In this document: piece after piece, positions 57,765-64,000 of the stretch
Position numbering within the stretch: position 1 is the first letter of the stretch
Layout: every line of letters begins with the position of its first letter
NCBI GenBank assembly: GCA_051306435.1
Contig: JBPPNF010000015.1
Location: 1-64,000 of the forward strand
Length of the DNA stretch: 64,000 bases
Direction of reading: 5' to 3'
Source: JACPNS01 sp051306435
Lineage (GTDB): Bacteria > Actinomycetota > Thermoleophilia > Solirubrobacterales > JACPNS01
Notes under the pieces: generated by a model
What the model was told of the DNA's origin: nothing
Databases searched by the model: none
What the model saw: the letters and a program-made list of their open reading frames with translations, nothing else
Made by a program: the position numbers and the translations under genes

Positions 57765-58529
57765 ATGAACACCGTCACCGAGATCGGCCGCGTCAGTGCG
57801 ACGCGCTACGTCACCCCGCTGCGCGAGGGTGGCTCGATGCCGGGCCTGATGGAGGCCGACGACGACGGCCTCTACGTCGTCAAGTTCCGTGGGGCGGGGC
57901 AGGGACCGCTCGCCCTGGCGTCAGAGCTGATCGCGTCGACGATCGCGGGTGCGATCGGTGTGCGCGTGCCGCGCATGGCCTTTGTGGACGTCGATCCGGC
58001 GCTCGGAATCGCAGAGCCCGACCCTGAGATCCAGGAGCTGATCGCCGCCAGCCCCGGTGTCAACCTGGGGAGCGACTTTCTGCCCGGAGCGATGACCTAC
58101 TCGCCGGCCGACGACCGTCAGCCCTCGCCTGAGGAAGCCGCGGCGATCGTCTGGCTCGACGCGCTGCTGACCAACGTCGATCGCAGCGCGCAGAACCCGA
58201 ACCTGCTGATCTGGCATGACGAGCTCTGGGCCATCGACCACGGTGCGGCGCTTTACCGCCAGCACGCGGGTCTTGACCTGGCGCAGGCGACCCTGCCGTT
58301 TGCGCGGATCGCCGAGCACGTGTTGCTCCCGCACGCGAGCTCGGTCGCTGAGGCCGGCGCGCGGCTGGCACCAAACGTCGACTCTGCGGTGATCTCGGCG
58401 GCGGTCGCGGGCGTTCCCGCAGCGTGGTTCACCGTCAGCGGGCCCGAGGTCTACGGCGAGTATCTGGCGGCGCGTGTTGCTGCGTCGGAGCAGTTCAGCG
58501 AGGAGGCGGACAGTGCCCGAGCCGGCTAG
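57765..58529 (+). CDS. HipA-like kinase-fold protein (stand-alone)
   Basis: 254 residues. It aligns to the HipA C-terminal kinase idea: LYVVKFRGAGQGPLALASELIA (ATP-Lys region), DALLTNVDRSAQNPNLLIW (catalytic loop, D-x5-NP-N) and WAIDHGAALY (metal motif, DHG). The HipA N-subdomain and a HipB partner are missing. It overlaps the next gene (DUF3037) by 17 bases. This two-gene module recurs in bacteria without an assigned role. Conserved loops suggest activity as a kinase or AMPylase. Confidence 0.75.
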   Translation: MNTVTEIGRVSATRYVTPLREGGSMPGLMEADDDGLYVVKFRGAGQGPLALASELIASTIAGAIGVRVPRMAFVDVDPALGIAEPDPEIQELIAASPGVNLGSDFLPGAMTYSPADDRQPSPEEAAAIVWLDALLTNVDRSAQNPNLLIWHDELWAIDHGAALYRQHAGLDLAQATLPFARIAEHVLLPHASSVAEAGARLAPNVDSAVISAAVAGVPAAWFTVSGPEVYGEYLAARVAASEQFSEEADSARAG

Positions 58530-58899
58530 CGCCTTCTCCTACGCGATCGTCCGCGTCGTGCCCGACATCGAGCGCGGCGAGTTCGTCAACGCCGGCGTGC
58601 TGCTGTTTGCCCGCCAGCACGACTTCCTGGCGGCCCGCGTCCGGCTCGACTCCGCGCGGCTTGCTGCGATCTGCCCGGACTGTGATCCGGCTGCGGTCGA
58701 GGCGGCGCTGACGGCATTCACCCGCGTTGCCCACGGCGACGCGAACGCCGGCCCGATGGCCGCACTGCCCAGGAGCGAGCGCTTCGGCTGGCTGGCCGCC
58801 CCCTCAAGCACGGTGATCCAGTGTTCGCCGACCCACACGGGGCTCTGTACCGATCCGCAACAGGCGCTCGACGAGCTGTTCGCTGATCTGGTCCTGTAG
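58513..58899 (+). CDS. DUF3037 protein, partner of the HipA-like kinase
   Basis: 128 residues. SYAIVRVVPDIERGEFVNAGVLLFARQ is the family signature; a Cys pair (ICPDCDP) and CSPTHTGLCTDP follow. Function unknown. GTG 58513 has GAGGAGG six bases before it and lies inside the end of the HipA-like gene, so the two are translated together. It could be substrate, inhibitor or adaptor of the kinase. Confidence 0.8.
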   Translation: MPEPASAFSYAIVRVVPDIERGEFVNAGVLLFARQHDFLAARVRLDSARLAAICPDCDPAAVEAALTAFTRVAHGDANAGPMAALPRSERFGWLAAPSSTVIQCSPTHTGLCTDPQQALDELFADLVL

Positions 58900-58975
58900 T
58901 CGCGGCTGGACACGTGGACAATCACAGGCCGTCAGGTCTGTGCAAGCGAAGAATCAGGGAATGCCCGACCGGGTC

Positions 58976-58981
58976 TAGATT
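58976..58981 (+). promoter_or_regulatory. Leaderless-type -10 box of ppk2
   Basis: TAGATT lies six bases before ATG 58988. Confidence 0.4.
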
Positions 58982-58987
58982 GCAGTC

Positions 58988-59788
58988 ATGTCACAGAACA
59001 TCGCTGCCAAGAAACAGATGCCCAAGGCCGAATTCGAGAAACAACTCAGAAAACTCCAGCGCGAACTGGTGATCCAGCAGCGCTACATGATCGCCACAGG
59101 ACAGCGTGCGGTCGTGATCTTTGAAGGCCGCGACGCGGCAGGAAAAGGCGGCGTGATCAAGCGGATAAGTGAGCGCGTCTCTCCTCGGCACACGCGTGTG
59201 GTGGCGCTCGGCACCCCCACCGAGCGCGAACGCACGCAGTGGTACTTCCAGCGCTACGCGGAGCACCTGCCCTCGGCCGGCGAGATGGTCCTGTTTGACC
59301 GCTCCTGGTACAACCGCGCCGGCGTCGAACGCGTGATGGGCTTCTGCAGTGACGACGAATACAAAGAGTTCCTGCGCAGCGCGCCTGAGTTTGAGCGCAT
59401 GCTCGTGCGCAGCGGCATACGGGTCATCAAGTACTGGTTCTCCGTCAGCCCCGACGTCCAGGAAGAGCGCTTCCAGGCCCGCGTCCACGACCCGATGCGC
59501 CAGTGGAAGCTCTCGCCGATGGATGTCGAGTCGCGCGACCGCTGGGTGGAGTACTCAAAGGCCAAGGACGAGATGTTCGCCGTCTGCGACATCAAGCAGG
59601 CCCCGTGGTGGGTCGTCGAGGCCGACGACAAGCGCCGCGCACGCCTGAACTGCATCAGTCACCTGCTGAGCCAGATTCCTTACAAGGAAGAGCCGTCCGA
59701 GCCGATTGCGCTGCCGTCGCGCCCCGACATCTCGGCATATGTGCGCCCGCCGATGGACGATCAGACCTTCGTGCCAGCTAAGTACTGA
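58988..59788 (+). CDS. ppk2: Polyphosphate kinase 2
   Basis: 266 residues, single-domain PPK2. Walker A FEGRDAAGKGGVIKRI, lid region SPRHTRVVALGTPTERERTQWYFQRYAEHLP, Walker B VLFDRSWYNRAGVERVMGF, and KYWFSVSPDVQEERFQAR are all typical. It transfers phosphate between polyphosphate and nucleotides (mostly polyP-driven NDP to NTP), linking energy and phosphate storage. Confidence 0.95.
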   Translation: MSQNIAAKKQMPKAEFEKQLRKLQRELVIQQRYMIATGQRAVVIFEGRDAAGKGGVIKRISERVSPRHTRVVALGTPTERERTQWYFQRYAEHLPSAGEMVLFDRSWYNRAGVERVMGFCSDDEYKEFLRSAPEFERMLVRSGIRVIKYWFSVSPDVQEERFQARVHDPMRQWKLSPMDVESRDRWVEYSKAKDEMFAVCDIKQAPWWVVEADDKRRARLNCISHLLSQIPYKEEPSEPIALPSRPDISAYVRPPMDDQTFVPAKY

Positions 59789-59794
59789 CCGCGC

Positions 59795-60526
59795 TCATCG
59801 TTGCTCCTTGACCGCCAGCTTCGCAGCTTCCGGCCACATCAACCACGAGGCGAAGAAGAAGCAGACGGCGCCCAGAAAGGTGCCGCCGTTTGCGGCCGCG
59901 ACGTTGAAGAAGTCGCCGGTGTCGGGCACGATGTATGCCCCGATCGCCGAAAGCCCGAAGAAGATCGATCCGATCAGGTTCAGCGACGCCGTGGCCCAGC
60001 TCGCTCCCCGGCGCGGGCGCCCGTGCCAGCTCGCACGCACTGCCGCGAACGCCAGCCGACTGGACCAGAGGAAGGCGATCGACCCGAAGACGTCCGGCGA
60101 CCAGATCAGACGGTTGGCCTGCTGGGTGTCGAGCACGGCGATCACCAGGGCGAAGCCGGTGCTGACGTTGAAGCAGAGCGTGCCGAAGGACTGGATCGCG
60201 GAGGCCTTCCAGTCGACCGAGCCGGGGATCCTCGCCCAGAAGCGTGGATTCTCGAATTCCGTTCCATTGATCGCTGAAAGCAGCTGTCCGTAGCCGGCGG
60301 TGGTGAAGAAGATCGAGCCGACGAAGTAGACGATGCCGGAAGCCTCCGGCTGGGCCGAGACCGCGATCACGGTCCCGATCACAAAACAGGAGGAGCCGAC
60401 CATGAACAGGCTCGCCACCCACCAAGTGAAGCTGCCAAAGCCGAGGTAGATCGGTCCGAACTGGCGGATCAGCCTGCCGTTTCCTGCAAGCATCCGTCCG
60501 AGTCGTGAATGCGCGGTGGCCGGCAC
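59795..60526 (-). CDS. Membrane protein of unknown function (YrhK-like domains)
   Basis: 243 residues with about six hydrophobic segments in two similar halves. FMVGSSCFVIGTVIAV and SIFFTTAGYGQLL in the N-half, and SLNLIGSIFFGLSAIGAYIV in the C-half, resemble YrhK-type domains. No catalytic motif. GTG 60526 lies six bases after minus-strand TAGACT. Convergent with ppk2, six bases between stops. Confidence 0.7.
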   Translation of the reverse strand: MPATAHSRLGRMLAGNGRLIRQFGPIYLGFGSFTWWVASLFMVGSSCFVIGTVIAVSAQPEASGIVYFVGSIFFTTAGYGQLLSAINGTEFENPRFWARIPGSVDWKASAIQSFGTLCFNVSTGFALVIAVLDTQQANRLIWSPDVFGSIAFLWSSRLAFAAVRASWHGRPRRGASWATASLNLIGSIFFGLSAIGAYIVPDTGDFFNVAAANGGTFLGAVCFFFASWLMWPEAAKLAVKEQR

Positions 60527-60532
60527 GGCGTC

Positions 60533-60538
60533 AGTCTA
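60533..60538 (-). promoter_or_regulatory. Leaderless-type -10 box of the membrane protein gene
   Basis: Minus-strand TAGACT lies six bases before GTG 60526. Confidence 0.4.
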
Positions 60539-60583
60539 TTGGCGCCCCCGCGACGCCCGCGCTTCAGTTAGGATCCAGCGGAT

Positions 60584-61081
60584 ATGGAATCCTCCGCGCC
60601 GCAACCAGACCCGGTCAGCAAGAGCAACAAGACCGTCTTCCTCGTCCTCGGATCGCTGCTTGTGGTGATCGCCCTGGGGCTGATCGTCTTCTTCGTGACG
60701 CGCGAGTCCGAAGAAGAGAAGGCCCTGACCGCCGTCTGCACCGCGCGCGCCGACATCCAGAAGCGCGTCGAGAGCCTGGCCTCCACGACCGTCACCAACT
60801 TCACGCTCAACGGCTTCAAGGAGAACGTCAGCGGCATCAGCAACGACGTCGCCACGATCCGCGACAACGAGGCCAAGCTCAACCCCGACCGCAAGCAGGA
60901 GATCCAGGCGGCCAACCAGCAGTTCGAGACCGCGGTCACGGACACGCTGAAGAGCCTCGGCACGAGCCTCTCGCTCAGCAATGCCCAGGACAAGCTCAAG
61001 GCGGCCGGGCAGGAGCTGGTCAATTCCTACAAAGAGACGCTCGAGCCGGTCGACTGCAGCAGCGTCGACATCAGCAGCTAG
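60584..61081 (+). CDS. Single-pass membrane protein with extracellular helical domain
   Basis: 165 residues. A Pro/Ser N-tail and one TM helix (TVFLVLGSLLVVIALGLIVFFVT, about 17-39) precede a roughly 120-residue soluble, Ala/Glu/Asn-rich domain predicted as long helices (RADIQKRVESLA, FKENVSGISNDVATIRDNEA, AQDKLKAAGQELVNSY). Two cysteines (near 52 and 158) could close it by disulphide. No known family recognised. A TAGGAT lies nine bases before ATG. Confidence 0.65.
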   Translation: MESSAPQPDPVSKSNKTVFLVLGSLLVVIALGLIVFFVTRESEEEKALTAVCTARADIQKRVESLASTTVTNFTLNGFKENVSGISNDVATIRDNEAKLNPDRKQEIQAANQQFETAVTDTLKSLGTSLSLSNAQDKLKAAGQELVNSYKETLEPVDCSSVDISS

Positions 61082-61099
61082 CCCGATTCGGTCCGCGCG

Positions 61100-62902
61100 A
61101 TGCGATCGCCGGTCAACGACTATCTCCAGACTCTCCACGACCGTCACGTCGGCGTGAAGGACGGCGCGGTCGCCGACTACATCCCTGAGCTCGCCGCCGC
61201 GGAGCCCGACTTCTTCGGGATCAGCATGGTCACGACGCAGGGGGCCGTGTACGAGGCCGGGGACACGCGGGAACGGTTCACGATCCAGTCGATCAGCAAA
61301 CCGCTCACCTATGGCCTTGCGCTGGAGGAGATCGGCGAAGAAAAAGTGCGCCGGCACATCGGCGTCGAGCCGACCGGCGACGCCTTCAACTCGATCACGC
61401 TCGATCCCGAAACCGGCACGCCGCTGAACGCGATGGTCAACGCCGGTGCGATTGCGGCGGTCGGGATCCTCGACCCGTCGACCGCGATGCCGCGGCTGGA
61501 CCGCATCCTCGACACCTACTCGGCCTATGCCGGGCGAAGTCTCGAGATCGACGAAGCCGTCCGCGCCGGCGAGGCGCGCACCGGTGATCGCAACCGGGCG
61601 ATCGCGTACCTGCTTCACGGATCAGGGGCGATCACTGATCGCCCTGAGTCCGCCGTCGAGGACTACTTCGCCCAGTGTTCGACGCTCGTCGACTGCACGG
61701 ACCTGGCGATGATCGCCGCGACTCTCGCCAACGGCGGCGTCAATCCGCGCAACGGCCGTCGCGCGGCCAGCGAGAAGACCGTGCGCAAAGTGCTCAGCGT
61801 GATGGTCTCCTGCGGTATGTACAACCACGCCGGGCACTGGCTCTACACGGTCGGCCTTCCGGCGAAGAGCGGCGTCGCCGGCGGGATCATCGCCGTGCTG
61901 CCGGGGCAGCTCGGGATCGGAGTGTTCTCGCCGCGCCTCGACGAAGCCGGCAACAGCGTGCGCGGCGTGCTCGTCTGCGAAGACATCACGCGCGAGCTCG
62001 GGCTGCACCCGATCCAGACCGGGCGCAAGCCGGCGTCGCCGATCCACACACGCTTTCGCCTCGATCAGATGCGCTCGAAGCGATGGCGCTCGCCCGAGCA
62101 GGCCGAGCTGATCCAGGCCGACGGCCGAACCGCCGGAGCCTTCGAGCTTCAGGGAGATCTCGATTTCGCTGCCAGCGAGCAGGCGATCCGAGCCGTGATC
62201 GGTGCTGACCTGCGTTACGCGGTGCTGGATTTCACGCGCGTGAACAAGATCGATGACGAGTCGGCGACGATGATCGCGGACCTCTGCGCCGCGCTCGAGG
62301 AAGATGGCCGCGGTGCGGTTCTGAGCAGCGTCACGCGTTTTCACACGCAGCTCGTGGCCGTGGCCGGCCGTGACCTCTTCGAACTGCCAGGGCTGGACCT
62401 CGCGCTCGAGTGGTGCGAGGACCAGCTGCTCGGCGACTCCGACACTGCGCCAGAGCCCGAGGCGATCGAACTCGGCGAGCACTCGCTGCTCAGCGGAGTC
62501 TCGGATTCGCAGTTGGCCGAAGTCGCCGCGATGATGGAGCGTCATGAACTTGCGGCCGGCGAGCATCTCTTCCACCAGGGCGATGTCGCCGACCAGCTCT
62601 TCCTTGTGACCCGTGGTCGGCTCTCGGCGTTCATTGAGCTGACCCCCGGCGAGAAGCGCCGCGTCAGCACGGCCGGCCCCGGGGGCCTGATCGGAGAGCT
62701 CGCCTTCGTCACGGGCTCGAAGCGCACGGCCTCGGTGCACGTCGACTCAGACCTCGAGTACTGGTCGCTCCCGCACAGCTCGCTGCGCGAACTGCGCAAC
62801 GCTGAGCCAGAACTCCAGGCGATCGTGCTGCTCAATCTCCTGAACATCGTCGCCGTCGACGCGCGGATGTTCCAGCGGGCGCTGCAGACGCTCGTCGGCT
62901 GA
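61100..62902 (+). CDS. glsA: Glutaminase A fused to STAS and cyclic-nucleotide-binding domains
   Basis: 600 residues, about twice a normal glutaminase. Residues 1-310 form a serine-dependent beta-lactamase-like glutaminase that converts glutamine to glutamate and ammonia. The nucleophile Ser64-x-x-Lys67 (TIQSISKPLTYGL) and NAMVNAGAI, GNRAIAYLL-like (RNRAIAYLL), GVAGGI are present. A STAS domain (about 340-440, DLRYAVLDFTRVNKIDDESATMIADL) and a cNMP-binding domain follow (about 460-590; HLFHQGDVADQLFLVTRGRL, GGLIGELAFVTGSKRTASV). The tail implies control by anti-sigma-type partners and by cAMP or a similar ligand. Confidence 0.93.
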   Translation: MRSPVNDYLQTLHDRHVGVKDGAVADYIPELAAAEPDFFGISMVTTQGAVYEAGDTRERFTIQSISKPLTYGLALEEIGEEKVRRHIGVEPTGDAFNSITLDPETGTPLNAMVNAGAIAAVGILDPSTAMPRLDRILDTYSAYAGRSLEIDEAVRAGEARTGDRNRAIAYLLHGSGAITDRPESAVEDYFAQCSTLVDCTDLAMIAATLANGGVNPRNGRRAASEKTVRKVLSVMVSCGMYNHAGHWLYTVGLPAKSGVAGGIIAVLPGQLGIGVFSPRLDEAGNSVRGVLVCEDITRELGLHPIQTGRKPASPIHTRFRLDQMRSKRWRSPEQAELIQADGRTAGAFELQGDLDFAASEQAIRAVIGADLRYAVLDFTRVNKIDDESATMIADLCAALEEDGRGAVLSSVTRFHTQLVAVAGRDLFELPGLDLALEWCEDQLLGDSDTAPEPEAIELGEHSLLSGVSDSQLAEVAAMMERHELAAGEHLFHQGDVADQLFLVTRGRLSAFIELTPGEKRRVSTAGPGGLIGELAFVTGSKRTASVHVDSDLEYWSLPHSSLRELRNAEPELQAIVLLNLLNIVAVDARMFQRALQTLVG

Positions 62903-62903
62903 G

Positions 62904-63806
62904 CTACTTCGCCAGCGCGATTTTCCGGATCCGCACGGTCGAAGCACCGTCTGTTCCGGCCACGCTGACGCGCAGACGCGCCTGCGTCGTGCTCCCGCCC
63001 AGTTGACGGATGCGCTTGCGCAGCTTGTGCGGAACGCGGACCTTCAGGGTGAGGCGCGATCCCGCCGCGATCATCGCGGTGTCGGACGAAAGCTTCACGA
63101 CGCCACGTCGACCGGGCGCACGAAAGTTCGCGCGCACAGTTGAAAGACACGGAGATTTCGGACAACTGACTCGAACCGAGATTGCACCGGTGCGAGCCGG
63201 GTGCTGCCTGCGTTTGAACTTCAGGTGCGAAGTCGGAGCGAGCACGTTGATGCCCTGCAGATCCACGCAAGTTGCAGCAACGAGCTTCTGCGCCTCGGCC
63301 AGGCGCGGCTGGTAGCGACCGCGGTACCGCTTGGCGGGTCGCTCAATGTCGGCGATCCAGACGCCGTAAGTCTTTGAGTTGGCGGCGGGGTCACCCTTGC
63401 CGCTGCTCCTGTAGTGGTTGCGCACCGACGTTGCGGTGTCGGTGAACCACTTCATCTGAAGGTTCGGTTTCTTCAGGTAGCCGGCGTACTTGCCCTTGTT
63501 CCAGATACTCGTGCGCATCTGGAAGAACCCGACGCTGTCGGCGTCGCCGTGGTTGAGGTTCTTCAACCCCGATTCGACCAGACCGGCCATCACCGGGAGC
63601 TCGCCGGGGAGGCCCTTTGCCATCGCGGCATTAGCCATCCAGTTGGCAAACGACTCAGCAGTGGCTGAGTCGCCGGGGTACGCGACCGGCTTGCCACATA
63701 CGGCAGCGTTCGCGGGCGCACTCCAGACCGCGCCGGCCGCCGCCATGAAAGTGGCGGCGACCAGCGCGGTCAGAGCTGCGCGAATTGAGCGGTGTTGCAG
63801 AGTCAC
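62904..63806 (-). CDS. Secreted lytic-transglycosylase-like (SLT) protein
   Basis: 300 residues. Signal peptide (RAALTALVAATFMAAAGAVWS, cleavage near ANA). The SLT-like lysozyme domain (about 45-160) has catalytic Glu in VMAGLVESGLKNLNHGDADSVGFFQMR, then WN...YAGYL. A C-terminal beta domain (about 195-300) with two Cys (SCPKSPCLS) and a basic surface likely binds wall polymer. I chose GTG 63806 because it gives the signal peptide directly and has a -10 box seven bases before it; the longer frame from 63935 overlaps the preceding gene. Confidence 0.82.
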   Translation of the reverse strand: MTLQHRSIRAALTALVAATFMAAAGAVWSAPANAAVCGKPVAYPGDSATAESFANWMANAAMAKGLPGELPVMAGLVESGLKNLNHGDADSVGFFQMRTSIWNKGKYAGYLKKPNLQMKWFTDTATSVRNHYRSSGKGDPAANSKTYGVWIADIERPAKRYRGRYQPRLAEAQKLVAATCVDLQGINVLAPTSHLKFKRRQHPARTGAISVRVSCPKSPCLSTVRANFRAPGRRGVVKLSSDTAMIAAGSRLTLKVRVPHKLRKRIRQLGGSTTQARLRVSVAGTDGASTVRIRKIALAK

Positions 63807-63813
63807 CCGCGCG

Positions 63814-63819
63814 AGGCTA
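63814..63819 (-). promoter_or_regulatory. Leaderless-type -10 box of the SLT gene
   Basis: Minus-strand TAGCCT, seven bases before GTG 63806; its TAG is also the stop codon of the upstream gene. Confidence 0.45.
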
Positions 63820-64000
63820 TTGCCCGGAGCTCGGACCAGGGTCCGCTTCGGTGCAGACGCCCTGACCGGAACTGCAGATCTTGTAGAAGATCCCCGGCTG
63901 CATTGCGGTACGGCTGCTGACCGTGTACGGGACATTGCTGTTGGGGCCGTTCTCCATCTGGACCACGTACGGCTCCGTGGTGCTCCACGTGCCCAGACCG
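63817..64000 (-). CDS. Partial hypothetical protein (C-terminal ~60 residues)
   Basis: The frame enters from the right edge and stops with TAG at 63817-63819. The visible end reads WSTTEPYVVQMENGPNSNV, then PYTVSSRTAMQPGIFYKIC and CTEADPGPSSGQ. The Tyr/Asn/Thr-rich composition and a Cys pair suggest a secreted or surface protein. Family unknown. The SLT gene begins ten bases after this stop. Confidence 0.5.
   Translation of the reverse strand, partial: GLGTWSTTEPYVVQMENGPNSNVPYTVSSRTAMQPGIFYKICSSGQGVCTEADPGPSSGQ

Noticed and set aside
57765..58899. Classical hipBA toxin-antitoxin
   Set aside because: No HTH antitoxin is adjacent and the HipA N-subdomain is missing; the partner is DUF3037, so it was treated as a different module.

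Overview
The window is high-GC DNA from a free-living actinobacterium. The deep-branching Thermoleophilia/Solirubrobacterales type is my best guess, held with low confidence at order level. Supporting observations are very high GC at third codon positions, many GTG starts, OpcA beside Zwf, a CsoR-type copper switch, a Gram-positive style of secreted proteins (lipoproteins with lipoboxes, NlpC/P60-like, 3D and SLT wall enzymes), and a recurrent TANNNT element 6-7 bases before start codons that points to widespread leaderless mRNAs. I see no phage genes, transposases, rRNA or CRISPR arrays. There is one tRNA, tRNA-Pro(UGG).

Layout. 1-5.1 kb: a partial unknown gene, tRNA-Pro with a long hairpin beside it, ctaG, a secreted protein, purEK, a cupredoxin lipoprotein and a GNAT enzyme. 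5.2-18.8 kb: a housekeeping mix (SRAP/HMCES repair protein, aldo/keto reductase, lipoprotein, DHA2 exporter, BrkB-like protein, lone cobQ, K+ channel-like protein, AI-2E exporter, SDR, CMD-family protein, cyclophilin, 3D-domain protein, DUF202, msrB, NlpC-like protein), including two genes reduced by internal deletions (VOC-like and MBL-fold). 18.8-29.6 kb: a urea island. urtB-C-D-E-ureA-B-C-F-D-nickel transporter runs left and urtA-ureG runs right from one divergent promoter region. Together these encode urea import, Ni import, and urease with its assembly factors. No ureE is seen. 29.6-32.5 kb: an MFS relic, then divergent copA/csoR sharing one palindromic CsoR operator.

32.5-43.7 kb: a pentose-phosphate/glycolysis block, tkt-tal-pgi-gnd-zwf-opcA-pgl, with rpiB further on. 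A hipBA kinase toxin-antitoxin pair and a 37-residue membrane miniprotein lie between pgl and rpiB. 43.7-52.5 kb: SGNH hydrolase, secreted proteins, a broken and an intact NlpC-like paralogue in tandem, fadD-like ligase, a marR/DHA2 exporter unit with repeated operators, methyltransferase, TetR and ppa. 52.5-58.9 kb: a leftward wecB-GT2-response regulator-histidine kinase set, and a HipA-like/DUF3037 pair reading right. 58.9-64 kb: ppk2, two membrane or secreted unknowns, a glutaminase-STAS-cNMP fusion, an SLT-domain secreted protein and a partial gene at the edge.

Genes are tightly packed. Many cistrons overlap by ATGA/GTGA/TGATG, and convergent genes overlap at their 3' ends. Several coding relics with internal losses (VOC, MBL, NlpC, MFS) suggest ongoing gene erosion by deletion.
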